Part shown: piece after piece, positions 8,787 through 20,478 of the stretch
Position numbering within the stretch: the first letter of the stretch is position 1
How the letters are laid out: every line of letters begins with the position of its first letter
From: Haplosporangium gracile
Lineage: Eukaryota; Mortierellomycota; Mortierellomycetes; Mortierellales; Mortierellaceae
Direction of reading: 5' to 3'
Assembly: GCA_015499985.1 (NCBI GenBank)
Contig: JAAAUF010000607.1
Span: forward strand, 1 to 24,615
DNA: 24,615 bases
The notes under the pieces: generated by a model
Database searches by the model: none
What the model was told of the DNA's origin: nothing
The model's input: only the letters and a program-made list of their open reading frames with translations
Program-made: the position numbers and the translations under genes

Positions 8787-9372
8787 ACCCATTCAACACA
8801 AACACATATCATTATCATTAACCCAGATTCAATCCGCTTCTCTCTCCACTCCCATTCTACTTCCTGCTTTTGGCTCCCATCACAATCTCGCACATATTAC
8901 TTCTTCCTATAAATTGTACATTACAGATCCAATAGGTTTTCTCTTTTTTTTTTTTTTTTTGTCATCTTTAATATCAATTGAGAACCAAGTGTCATAATCA
9001 TGAAAAAGGGCGTTTGTCATTAGAAGGGTCATTAAACGGATGGTTTGTACAGAGAAAGTGAAATAATAACGAAACAAATGAAACTACTCGGCGGAAAGGA
9101 TTGGTATCCTTCCCACCGTCTAAACATTGACATGACCAAAAAAAAAAAAAAATGACACGAAAAGAAAAGAAAAAATAGAAAAGATGCAGGTAAGACATAT
9201 GCAGAATATAAGAATATATCAATAATCATGCATGGATTGTTAAGGACCGATCCATGACGATCGCGGGTGGAGTTGAATTGTTACTATCCCTCCCGCGTAG
9301 ACTCGGACGACAGTACGCCTTATCCAGCAAGGCCAGGCCCAGTAGGTCTCAGAGTGAAGTGAAAAGGTTTGC
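8787..9372. other. Convergent intergenic region with long A/T homopolymers
   Basis: This is 3' flank of the Mic12-like gene (plus) and of the carrier gene (minus). It contains a run of about 18 T at 8945-8962 and a run of 14 A at 9138-9151. These resemble termination or poly(A)-rich flanks on each strand. I see no coding signal. Confidence 0.6.
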
Positions 9373-10827
9373 TTACTCGTCCAGTCCGTACCGTGCGTGG
9401 TTACGGCACCATGCACTCACTGTCTCGTAGACGAGGAATGTGATACATGTCCCTGGCAGCACACGGATAACATTAGGCGCAACTCCCTTGTAAAATCCAA
9501 GGAGACCCTCCGCTCTATTGTAAATAAATAGTATTCATGTTAGTCACCACTCCCGCACACATTATGCATTGCCAGCTGATACACCGAGACTACTAGTGAC
9601 TCCAAGTACCTCTTGATTTTGCGGATGCAGTCCACGACACCGGTGTACTCGACGCCAGTCTGGGGATTGCGCATCATCTGAAGACGAGACCGCAAGACCT
9701 GGTATGGGTATGTTGCAACAGTCGCAGTGACCTTGGAAGAGGCAGCCATGCACAAGTATTCGATTGTCGAAAGGGTCTCCCAGTCATGCTTCTTCTCCAA
9801 CAGTCTCGATTCCCGTAACTTTGCAAACGTCTTTGCATCCATGCTCACGCCCGTCGACCCGGAGGACTGAACAGCAGCAGCAGTGTCGGAAATAGGGACG
9901 TTAGCCTTGCCTCGGACCTCCTCAAGGAACTGCTTCTCCCACCGCTTCTTCTTAACCTCTTGTCTCCAGTACTTGAGCTGCTCATAGGCCATAAACTGGA
10001 TCGCTCCGTGACTGACCCCAAAAAGCGCGGGGACAATTCCTCTGTAGAGTCCCTGGATTCCCTCGGTCCTGAAAAGCGACGTCAGTCCGCCGATCAGACT
10101 CTGGTATGATCCAGGGGTTGCTTTTTTAGTGGTACACATGCGAGTCTTTATGACCCAGAAGGGGTTGGTAACAACAGCCGTCAGAGCTCCTCCGAGCATA
10201 CTGGCTGCCATATGTTGTGTAGGTCCGAGACGTCCTGTGTTGGGGTCGACGGGCATGCTGGCCTTGATCCCGGCGTAGAGATAAAAGTACAGACCCCAGG
10301 AAACTGTGGCGCCTGCAAAGTTGGGTGTCAGTCCACGATAGAGCCCATGACGGAAACCTTCGCTCCTATAGATCTCTTGAAAGCTGCGAAGTGTTCCTCC
10401 GAGCTTTGGAGCTGCCTGTGATGCATTCACTATCAGAGGGGCAATGTAGATTGTTAGAGAAAACTGGTTTCTTCGCGTTTGAAGTGCGGGTAAAAATATC
10501 TCGAGAGAAAGAAAGAACGTTCACTAATAACGCTTCCGCATTTCACCTTTATCCTTCGTCTTTTTTTTTTTTTTTTTTTTGTTGCATATATCCATACCTT
10601 GAAACCGCGTCTTGATAAGATCGAGAGGATGAAGAAAGATTGTCGATACAGCACCTCCAGTGAATCCTGCCAATGCTTGGTCCTGCATCATACAGCATAG
10701 ACGAGTTTGAGAAGAGAACAGCGCAGTTAGTATTTCGGCCTTAAAAAAAAAGATTTTTTGTTTTGTCTCCCTTCCGCACCTGGGGGTTTTTTTCCGTTAG
10801 GGTCCTGTTTGTACCCTGATCAGTCAT
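9373..10827 (-). CDS. FLX1: Mitochondrial carrier, Flx1/SLC25A32 type (FAD/folate transport)
   Basis: Four exons on the minus strand: 10780-10827, 10598-10682, 9610-10429 and 9373-9514, total 1,095 nt, 364 aa. The start exon encodes [16 protein letters not shown] and joins in phase to [14 protein letters not shown]. Three carrier repeats are visible with their signature motifs: PLDLIKTRF (residue 35), PFWVIKTRM (about 134) and YPYQVLRSR (about 286). The last two, with Trp in repeat 2 and YPYQ in repeat 3, mark the Flx1/SLC25A32 branch. Yeast Flx1 moves FAD across the mitochondrial inner membrane. Animal relatives carry folate or FAD. A matrix loop of about 60 residues (KKKRWEKQ to KKHDWE) is longer than usual between repeats 2 and 3. 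The intron at 10430-10597 has a poly-T run on the plus strand at 10561-10580. The substrate is inferred from family. Confidence 0.9.
10561..10580. repeat. Poly-T tract inside a carrier-gene intron
   Basis: About 20 consecutive T (A on the gene's strand) lie in the second intron of the Flx1-like gene, 18 nt from its donor. Long homopolymers of this kind recur in the window and are places where the assembled length may be wrong. Confidence 0.9.
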
Positions 10828-13800
10828 AGGTTGTCACTCTCCTTTCTGGTGATTCCACATTTTTGTTACTCCTGAGTCGCTGGTGTTTCGTTGCATTCAG
10901 TGTTCAACCAAGGGAAAAAAAGAGTGTCCTGTTGTCTTTGACTGAATGACGGGTGGACGGGTTACGTTCTGAAGGGCTCCTGGGTGGCTGTCATGGTTTG
11001 TGAATGAGTTGTTGTCAAGTCATGAGGTCATCCATTGTTTGTGTTTACCGTTGCTACGCTTCCTGTGTATGATTTCGGCATGTTTGTTATTGTTGTTATG
11101 TTCTTGGGTATGAAGTTCGGTTCTTGACGTCTTGTGGTTGTTGTATGCTGTTTTTTTTTTTTTACAAAGAAGAGAGGAGAGGAAGAGAGGAGAGGAAGAA
11201 TAAAAGAACAAAACAAAGAATGGGAAAGAGGAGATAGAGGGATTGAAGGGGAAGGAAGGAGCCACAAAAACCGAGGAGCAACGAAAGGGGTAAAGAAGGA
11301 AGGGAGCGAACGGAAACAGTCAAAGGGGACAATGGAAACACACGGAGACGAAAAAGAGACCGTGAGAGTTGAGGAGGAGTGAAAAATGAGAATGAGCGTG
11401 GAGTTGGATTTAAAAAGTGAGAATTGGAGGGGAAGGAAAGAAAGAGAGCGCGGTGGACGATGCGGAGAAGGAAAACATTAAAAAATCACACACATACGCT
11501 TACTCACACACATGGGTGTGTGTATCCAATACCCATTGATCCTTGTTCTGTCAGAGGATCCGGAAAGGGAGCAACCAAGGATCACCAATGCTCATTCTTG
11601 GTCCCTTCGTTATATATCCATATATCCAGCACGTTTGCTATTCTTACATTCTTGCGCTATCTTTTCTAATCATTTTGTATGCTCAACAGCGATGTGCAAA
11701 TGGACTCGTTGCTTGCGTTTATGGCATGGCTCGTGGCTGACAAGAATGAAGGAGAAGAAGCAAAGGAGGCTGTCCATACCCTGGGGTACCTGTCAGTGGC
11801 TCAATGGCTTGTTATATTTTCTCCGTGTTCATTATTCATTGTTCGCAAGTGGAGAAGGAGGGAAAGGAACGATCCAGCCTACGCCGGAAGAATCAGGAAC
11901 CAAGAAAGAAACGAAAAAAAAAGGTTGGACCCCATTTTCAGGACAGAGAAAAAGACGCCACCATTTTTGCTGTGACATAGATTTAGTGGCAACTTTTGCG
12001 AAAGGCTTGAGTGGTGCTCTTTGTTCTTTTCCATTGTGTTCCTCATCCACCCGACAACTCACCTACTCTCTGCTCTTCTTGCCAGACAAGTAAATAGAGT
12101 GTCCCCATTATTGGTACTGAAACCAAAGCTCAAGCACCCCATGCATGCCTCGTCTTGATTATGCCATTCCTGGAGATATGCGTTTGACGTTGGGCACCAT
12201 GCATCTTTTTAGAAGCAGACTCTGATACTAAGGAAAATAACGCAGTAGTTACCGTTTAGAAGTAGTCTGCTGCCATTGTCCAAAGGGATGGATCTGTCCA
12301 CCTTCCTCTTCTTCTTCTCGTTCCACCCTCATGGCTTTCGAAAGCAACTATCGTTTCTGAATCATCCACTATTTACACAAAATAACACACAATGTTGTGA
12401 GACAACTTAAATGAAATGTGATGCAATGAGCAGACGCAAAATATTACCCGTGTGGTAATAAGCATGGGCCCTCCTCTTCCTGCTTGCTGTGCACTTGATA
12501 GGAGTGAGAAACAGCGAAGAATGAGTAGTATGCAAGACCACAATTTCAAGTGCTGCATTCTCAAACTCGCCTCAGTGTCTCAACGTGCCTTGCGAGGCGC
12601 TTGCTTTGCGTGGAGAGTAGAGGGTACACCGTGAAGAAGATCGCCTGCCTAGACAACAATGGCTGACAGGGATACAGTACAAAGTCAAAACTACCCAGGT
12701 CTTCAGTTGATCACGAGTTCAATTCTAATCCTAACGTTCTCTCAAAGGCCATGTGGCAGAAAAAAGGGGGTGGCGTAACAACTACTTAAAGCACGGCTAA
12801 CAGAGCTACTTTGGGCCTGACAGGGAACAAGTTGGACTGATTGATGGCGCTCAGCGGCGTTGGACCAATACGATGATGGTGCTACTGCTTTTTGTTGCTG
12901 ATTGTTGATAGCTGATGGTTATGACTTGTCGCTATTATTATAGCGTGTGAGGTGCGCGCACACGCGTGTCGCAACATTACAACATTGCAACAACAACAAC
13001 AACAAACAGCAAACATCAACAAATGGGCAATCATGGCATTCATATCGTCAAAGGCAAGGTGTGGGGTCTAAACACCTCACTCTCAATTACCAAGCGCCCT
13101 TTGCGCTTTTTCAAAGAAAAAAAAAAGTGATAAACAAAAAACATCACACGAGAGTTGTGGCATTGCATATAAATTAATGAGCGACTTGACATCATGACAA
13201 TCAATATGTAAGTTGGGCGCATCTTTTTTTTATGTTTTTCATTGCATGCTCGCTTTCTTTCTTCCTTTGGTTTCGCATTCTTCATCTTGAGTGTTGTCGC
13301 CTCAAACTCAAAAACTTTTTTTTGTTTGACCGTAGTGTGGGTAAACCCGTCTCTTCAAGAGACTCTCCTTGGTACTAGAAAACCCTGCCCTTTAACAAAT
13401 GAACAGCGCCGGCACCGCCAGCAATAACAGTAATAACAACCCTAAAAGTAAAAACGAGCATATAAGAGCCACAGGGGTACAAAGAAGAATATGCAGTGGA
13501 CGAGTGTTTTTCGTTTTTTTTTGCGCTCTGTCGCTCTCACCCTCGCTCTTGCCTTCTATTCCAACGACCGGAGAGGGTGGAAGGTTGAGCTATGCTCATA
13601 TAGGACTCAGTTGATAGAAATACCTGTACGCCCTCTCATCTCTCAAGTGGAATAATGGTTCTCTTATGTCTTTTAGATTTATGCTTATGGCGGCTCATTC
13701 TCCATATTTTTTTTTTCAACACGAAGGATGCCAGTGTGCCGACTTGACTTGGAGCCTTGGGGAAGGGCGCTTCGACTGCTCACAGGGGTGTGTGTGGTTC

Positions 13801-15050
13801 TCTCTGTTCATGAATTATCAACTTGCACCGTCTTTTGAGCAAATTGAGCAGAAACAAAAAACAAAGTGTTGTGCATATCGATCCGCCCGCCTATCCTGTA
13901 TCGGCAGATACAAAATGAAAGTGAGTGGGTAGTTTGAGGCTATTCAAGAAAAGGAAACAAGAGAAAAGATGCCTTTGCGTAATGAATGAATGAAAGGACA
14001 GGTGACGGTTGACAAAGACAAAGGGAAAAGCAGTAAATGAAGGATAGTTGTCAGGAATGCATGCTCGTGCAGTCTGTTCACACACATGAGGTGTTCATTT
14101 ATTTCTGGACCTGATACTTATTTTAGACCCGATCTCTTGGGCGTTAACCATAAAGGCGATAAGTTGTGGAAAATCGATGATGCTTCCTCCTCCATCTCTT
14201 TTTGACTTTTCTTTCCTTGGATTTTCATCCACCGCTCTAGGAAGTTAGTTCTTTTCCGTTTCTAGGTTGCTTTGAAAGGAGAAGCGACGATGATGACGAT
14301 GAAGACAATAGAAGAGAAGAGTGCGCGGACACAGGTTGTTGTGAATGGTGCGCGTAGGAGGGTAGACTAATTGAAGTCCAAAGAAGGACAACAGCAGGTT
14401 GATTGTTGATGTTGTGGTTGTTTTTCTTTCTGTACTCAGTATTTGTTTTCCATTTCAGAGTTCCTTTTTATGTTCATTCGTTCCATTTTTTGTGTTTGTT
14501 TTTGTTGTTTTGCGTTAAGGTGTGTCTTAAGGTTCAGACAGACTCGGGAGAGAAGAGAGAGGGACGGAAGTCTAGCGTACCTTTGAAGAGCGAGAAAGAG
14601 AGAAGGTGAGGAAATGAAAGGTTGAGATATTATGAGCGATAGATAGGGATTGAGTGTATCGGTGTCAGTATCTAATGAGGGCGCAGACAGCAAGCAGAGG
14701 ATCAGAGGATCAGAGATGTGAAGAAGGAGAGCCGTAACGGATACCATTGACAAGACAACCACAACAAAAAAGAGACAGCAAGTCAAAGGAAAAACAAGAA
14801 GACGATGAAGAAGAAAGAGAGCTACTTTAAGGCAAACAAACAAAAGCAAGGCAAGGTTTCAATCGACTGGAATAGCTTATGGCGATTTTCGAAGTGGATG
14901 AAGTGTGCGAAAAATAAACGAAAGAGAAAACAAACTTTATTTGACACAAATCAACAACCACACGCAGCTCATCATCCATTGTGGGGATGTTGTTTGTTGT
15001 ATCTAATTAAGTTCTTTTTTCATTTTTCTTCTTTTCTCCATCCCGTCCCT

Positions 15051-15062
15051 TCTCTCTTTCTC

Positions 15063-15101
<39 letters not shown>

Positions 15102-15146
15102 TTCTTCTTTCTTCTTTCTTCTTTCTTTCTTTCTTTCTTTCTTTCT
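15051..15146. repeat. (CTTT/CT)n pyrimidine microsatellite
   Basis: Imperfect TCTC and TTTC/TTC units run about 96 nt and end in a pure TTTC block. They lie about 370 nt upstream of the eIF4E-domain start codon, so they belong to its promoter or leader. Similar C/T-rich tracts precede SDHB and are common in fungal promoters. Confidence 0.9.
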
Positions 15147-15183
15147 GTCTTTTCATTCTTTCATCACTCATTCTTCTTTTTAT

Positions 15184-15209
15184 TATTCATTCATTCATTC
15201 ATTCATTCA
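15184..15209. repeat. (ATTC)n microsatellite
   Basis: Six tandem ATTC/TTCA units lie just downstream of the CTTT tract and upstream of the eIF4E-domain gene. Confidence 0.9.
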
Positions 15210-15514
15210 ATCATCTTTAGCCTTCTTTACATTACTTAACTACTTATTTGTTTTTGCCACCCACTACCACCAACTTCTTACTCATCACGACACTACACTT
15301 TCACACTTCACACTCACATTACTTTGTACCGCTCACATTGCCTTAATCATCCACATCAACAACATTAGTAATAACAGGAACAAGCACGAACAAGCACGAA
15401 CAAATAGCAACAGGCTCATCATCTATCATCTCTCATCCGCATACATCAACAAACACACATATCAAAGCAAGACCAAAAAAAAAAAGAGGCCATAGAAAAA
15501 AAATACTGATCGTA

Positions 15515-18500
15515 ATGTCCGCTGACTACTCGCCTCCAACTCAGGCCTCAGCTACCTTTGCGCCCGCGCACGATGTGATCCCCGAGGACTCTGCCACCAC
15601 AGGATCGCCCAACTCAGGACATATCTCCAGCCCATCTCCTACCTCTGCCGCCGCCGTCAAGGCCGCTATGGCGGCCAGGCGAAAGTCCCGTGGCCTTGGA
15701 GAGGGTCTCCGTCCCGACTTTGTCTTCCCCAAACCAACTGGTGTCGCCCCGTCTGCGTCGACCTCTGGCCACTCTGCTGCCGTCAATGCCAGCATCAATG
15801 GGCTCCACAAGGACTTGAACAACCGTCTCTCCCTCAGCGCCGATCCGACTGCCGCTGTCACAGTCAGCTCGACCATCCTTGACAGCAACTCCAAGCCCGT
15901 CCCTGTTCGACCCCTTCAGGAGGATGACGCTCAGCCCCAACAACAGCACCATCGTGCAGCATCTCTTTCCGCGAATGGCTCCCTTGCGCCACCAAAGAAC
16001 CCACAGCAGCATCTCAAAACCCACTACCGCACCCACAGCCGAAACGGTTCTACGGTCACCGTGCAGGATTTGAAGCAGGCTATCGCCGCCGTTTCAATGG
16101 ATCTCTTGGAGTTGCCGCCCATCACCGCTGTCTCGACCGGCTCTGCTACCTCGACCACCACCACCGCCACGGCGACAGAGACGGGCGCCTCGGGAGCTAC
16201 TTCAGTGACCCCGTCAGGACTGTCAGCAGGAGCTTCGTCTACCACCATCGCCGCTGCAGAATCATCACCTGGAAAGGTCGCTACATTTACTGGTACGTCC
16301 CTGTCGTCCACCACCACTACCACCAAGTCAAAGCTTTCCACTGTCTCTGTTTCAGCAGATCCAGAACCCGAGTCGTCCAAAGGAAATACCGCCTTCTCTT
16401 CATTGCCCCCATTGTCGTCCTTTTCTTCGAGCCCTTCTTACTTCTCTCAAAGGACGCTCGATTTTCCCCAGAACCCAACAACAACGGCCACAACCTCGCC
16501 GCGAGGCCTAGGTCTAAACCTGGATTCACTCAAGCAATTCCCACCGACTCTTATTCTGGACTCTGTCAGAACTCCCTTGACCCCTCTTTGTGATTCCTTT
16601 TCTTCTTATGCCAACCCTCTCCTCTCCCCTTCCCTGCCCACTCTCCCAAGCTCTTTCATCTTGCCAAGGACGGCACGCGACCGTTCATTCGTTTCTGTAC
16701 CACCCTTCTTTGCCTACTCTATCCCTCATGAAATCCCATCCCCATATACCTCCCCACGGCTCCTTTTCCCGGGTGCGGCTGGTCCGACCCCTCTCCCCGT
16801 GTCTCCATTTGCACGCAAACGAAAGTATACTTATCATTACCCCGCAACCCAATATCCTTCTTCCACCATCACAGTTAAGCTTCCAGGTCAGGATTCGGCC
16901 GTCGAGCTTACCCACAACCTACCTGTCGGAGACGTGCCAGAGACAGACCTGGCCGAGCGTTCTGTTGACCAGGACGACACATCGGCAACAACAACAGCAA
17001 TGAAGCAGGACCAACTTAAGGAGGAGGAGGAAGAGGCTAAAGTTGAGGCAGAGAAGAAGGAGACAGAGAGCACCCACAAGGCAGATGACGTTATTACAGC
17101 AACTCGAGAGGCACCCAAGGCAACACTCACAGCAGCCGAGAAGCGCATGTCATGGGCTTCGATGGTGACTTCGGATGAGGTCTTGGTTGCAAAGACGCCT
17201 GCTGCTATTGTGACACCCGTCGCTTCTCAGCCCTATCGACCCCCTGGAAGTCGTCTGAGAGCTGCAGCAGCAGCAGCAGCAAGCGGTCAGAGCGCAGTTA
17301 ACGACCTTCGTTCTTCGGAAGTCACTCCCGCATCTGCTGTACCTGCACTATCATCTGTTGCATATTCTGTTCCTGCGTCTGTTCCCACGCTCCCCGCACC
17401 AGAGCAGACTTCGGTCACCCCTGCTCGCGCGAGAAAGGCTGCTCCTCCTCCATTGAACCTTGTTGGCAACAGCATCACCAACAGCACCGTCACAGATTCG
17501 TCAGTTCATGGACTCGATTCTCCTACTACACCCACCACATCCAGCCGTCGTCGCAGGTCGAGAAGCCGAAAGAACCAGAAGGACAAGCAGCTGGACGGTA
17601 CGCAAACACAGGATCAGGACAAGGATCTGACTGACGACGCCGATTCCTCAGCAACTAGCGAGAAGCCGCAGGCACAACAGGATGAGAGCGCCAACGGCGC
17701 AGCCAATGGGAATGCAGATTCGGCAGCGACAGGCGACCAACCCAAAAAGACAAGGACTCGTTCTCGCTCCCGATCCAGATCTCGATCACGTAGTCGCGTC
17801 CATGCCGACAACAACTCGAGCCACGGATCTTCAAACGAATCAGTTCCTCCTGTCCCTCAAACTCCCTCTTGGGTTCCTGTGCACAACATGAACGTCGCTA
17901 GCACAGCCCCTGCACCTGCATCCTTGAACGTCCAAATCCCCATCATTGCGCCTTCTAGCCCTGTTGGACCTGCCCATCCTGTTGCAGAGATCCCTATGAG
18001 TCCCATGAACGGATCGATGCCTTTGAGTCCTCTCAACAGCCAGTTTGCTGACGCAGAGTTCAAGCGTCGTGGACCCCGCCCTGCACGCCTCTTGAGCACT
18101 CGTTCCAACCACAACTTACACCTTCAGACATTGACGGAAGGGGGACAGGCTGCATTTTCTCCTAGGAGTGCAACCAACACGAACCCGGATTACTTTTCGA
18201 TGCGACCCCTTCAGCACCCACCACGTACTCCCATGACCCCTGGCGGCGAGTACGGTGACGATGACGACGATTACTATGGACGCTTGCAGATGGTGACGAC
18301 CCCCATGATTCAGAATGGATTTTTCCCCAACTGGGCCAAGGGAGATGCCCAATTAGAAGAGCTGGAGCGTATCCGCATGTTCTTGTCCGCCAGACAGTAC
18401 CCCGACGAAATGCCTCTTTCCGACGAATGGTAGGTTTTCTTGCTACAGTCATACGTTCTTGAAAGTATTGTGATTTGGATGGTATGTTCGAAGTGCTGAC

Positions 18501-19695
18501 TAATTTTATGTGTACAAACTTTAACTGAATAGGACGTTGTTCTTCTCGGATACATCTCGTGCCAAAGACAAGACGCAAGTTCAGGATGCATACTCGAGCG
18601 CGATCACACCCCTGTTTAGCTGCCACACTGTCCCCCAGTTTGCGACCTCATGGAAGTATGTTCGTGAGCGTGTCCGCCCTGCAGCCATGAAAGTGAACCA
18701 GAACTTGCACTGGTTCAAAAAGGGCATCAAGCCCATGTGGGAGGACCCCCGTAACAAGTTTGGAGGCCGTCTGACGCTTTGCCCTCCCCGGTCGTTGCTC
18801 GATACCGTCTGGGAGACTGTCTTGATTCTTATGGCTGGAGACGTTCTCGATTATCGCGGCGAGAGCACAGGCGCAGGTAACAGCTCTTCCTTTTGTTGAT
18901 TATTTGTTTATTTGCTTGATTGACAATGTCCGCTCAACAAGTGGAGAAGGTGCTAACTACTTTCTTATATGTAATATGATGATGATAGTGTTTGCGCGCA
19001 GAGCACGTGGAGATCGTGTGGAAGTGTGGATCGGAGCGGACGATTCGCCTGAGGCATTGGCACATATCCGTGGAGTGTTGGCTCAGGAGTTAGCAGCCAG
19101 TGGCGCGGACGAGCTTGTGCGCACAGCCAAGTACAAGAAGCACTTCGACGGCAGACGCGAGGAGAAGCAGAAGGCTGCTGCGGCGGCCAAGGAGGCCAGC
19201 GCTGCTGCTGCCGCTGCCGCAGGCACTGCCGGTACTGGTGTTTCTACTTCTGGTGCTGCTGCTGGATTGGCAACACCTGGACCTACAGCAACTGCAGAAA
19301 AGATCTCGGCTTCGACGACACCCATCATGTCGAGCAGCAGCACATTTTCGGGGCTGTCGAGCCCACTCTTACCCACCACACCCCGGATGGGTTCTTCGAG
19401 CACATTCAGTAGCAGCAATTTAAGCGAGTTCCAGACGTTTGAGGCGTTCACACAGCACCAACAGCAGCAGCAGGCTCTTCGGGAGCGAGAGCGTGAGGCG
19501 ACCAAGGAGCAAGAACGGATTATGCAGTTGGGTAAGGAGCGGTTGGAGAGGGAGAAGGCTGAGAGGGACCGGTTGCGGGATGAGAAGGTGCGTGCTATGG
19601 CTGCTGCTGCGATGGCTGCTGCTGAGGCGAAGCATCAGGAGAAGTTACAGCGTGAGCGTGAAGCCGCTGCAGCCGCTGCCGCTGGTCAGTCATGA
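15515..19695 (+). CDS. Large protein with class II-like eIF4E (cap-binding) domain, RS-like and Ala-rich arms
   Basis: Exons 15515-18429, 18533-18876 and 18989-19695 (GT-AG introns) encode 1,321 aa. Residues 1-940 are low in complexity: Ser/Thr/Pro/Ala-rich, an acidic KEEEEEAKVE block, an alanine run and two arginine-serine stretches (RRRRSRSRK near 680 and RSRSRSRSRSR near 750). The eIF4E fold follows (about 945-1142). It has EWTLFFSD, a tyrosine (DAYSSAI) where eIF4E has the first cap tryptophan, VPQFATSWKYV, and the second cap site HWFKKGIKPMWEDPRNK with Trp-Glu kept. It continues with a WETVLILMAGD helix and GDRVEVW near the end. Tyr for Trp is typical of class II (4EHP) proteins, which bind cap but mostly repress translation. 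The usual ICGxVVSV strand is shortened across the last intron. The tail is poly-Ala followed by an Arg/Glu coiled coil. The function as a translation regulator is inference. Confidence 0.85.
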
Positions 19696-20039
19696 TCTCT
19701 TAGAACAACTCTAATTTGAAAACAAAGTTTTGTCGTGATTCATATTCGGATTATTTTGATATCGCATCGCAATCATGCTATTATTTTGTTGTTTTGTTTA
19801 CTCTTATTTATGAGTGTCTTCTTTAACGTGTCAGGTCAGAAATTTGTATTCCTCTCCACAACTTGCACATGGTGGGCGATTGATTGGTTCTCCAAGTTAT
19901 TGTCGATTTTTTTGTTGTTGTGAAAGTCATTCTAAGGGTGGTGTAGTGTGTAGGTTTATTGTTATCGGATTTGCATCCCTCGAATCTAGAAGGAATTTTG
20001 AATGTCGTTGAGCCATCGCCGAGGGTTTGATTAATCTTA

Positions 20040-20412
20040 AAGCAAGAGCAACGAAATACCTGACGAAGGAAAAAGTAACGGATGCATTGGAGCCATAAAA
20101 AAAAAAAAAAAAAGTGAAGGAATCAAAGATATTATCTTAGAGTAAGAGTAAGAGTGCCGTCGCAAAAAGGGAATGCGATTGTGAGTACATGATGACCAGG
20201 GCATTGGAGCTAGACTTTTAAGAAGCAAAATAGTCAGTAGAAACATTCGAGTAGGATGTAAGGGCACCAGTGCAAGAAATGGATGACAAGAGGGGATGTA
20301 ATTGCGAGTACATAATGACTAGGGCATTGGAGCCAGGATTCGTGAAACAGATGGTTTTGGCAGAATGTTCGAGTAGGATGCAAGTATACTGTTGCACGAA
20401 TACCATCTGGAG
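20040..20412. repeat. Three degenerate ~115-123-bp tandem repeat copies
   Basis: The core gcattggagc recurs at 20086, 20201 and 20324. Between copies 2 and 3 the match is extended: att-g[t/c]gagtaca[t] and atgac[c/t]agggcattggagc, then ttcgagtaggatg[t/c]aag at 20246 and 20368, all offset by 122-123 nt. Copy 1 is weaker and is interrupted by an A run at 20098-20113. There is no ORF across the copies. It may be an old satellite-like array. Confidence 0.8.
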
Positions 20413-20478
20413 CCGCAGACTTGTGGTGACCAGTCAACTAACATTGGAACAAGAAAGCACGTCAATGGAAGGAATGAG

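Larger units (their letters stand above)
10828..15514. other. 4.7-kb divergent intergenic region without a supported gene
   Basis: The region lies between the divergent starts of the Flx1-like gene and the eIF4E-domain gene. I read all frames and found only short frames of biased composition. Contents in order: a strongly purine-rich block on the plus strand (11160-11460); a perfect 7-bp stem-loop at 11506-11523 (ACACACA, TGGG, TGTGTGT); an 8-bp inverted repeat AGCAGACT/AGTCTGCT at 12214-12271; a TATA-like CATATAAGAG at 13455-13464; and pyrimidine microsatellites from 15030 to 15210. The last few hundred bases, with CA-rich sequence at 15260-15480, look like the leader of the downstream gene. 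A non-coding RNA or a distant promoter could be here, but nothing proves it. Confidence 0.5.

Noticed and set aside
11512..12093. 193-codon frame on the plus strand
   Set aside because: Composition is that of non-coding DNA, with no family motif, no conserved start context and overlap with simple-sequence DNA.
12655..12735. tRNA or SINE suggested by A-box-like tggctgacaggg and B-box-like gagttcaattct
   Set aside because: No acceptor or T-stem pairing can be drawn, and both boxes deviate from consensus.
14436..14849. 137-codon frame on the minus strand, rich in Leu/Ser/Phe
   Set aside because: It is a translation of the purine/pyrimidine-biased strand, with no recognisable domain or splice structure.
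14805..15239. 144-codon frame on the plus strand
   Set aside because: The second half is translated CTTT/ATTC microsatellite (Phe/Ser/Leu runs).
16825..16874. Intron-like GTATAC...ATCACAG in the eIF4E-domain exon
   Set aside because: Removing 50 nt creates an immediate stop, while reading through keeps the 972-codon frame.
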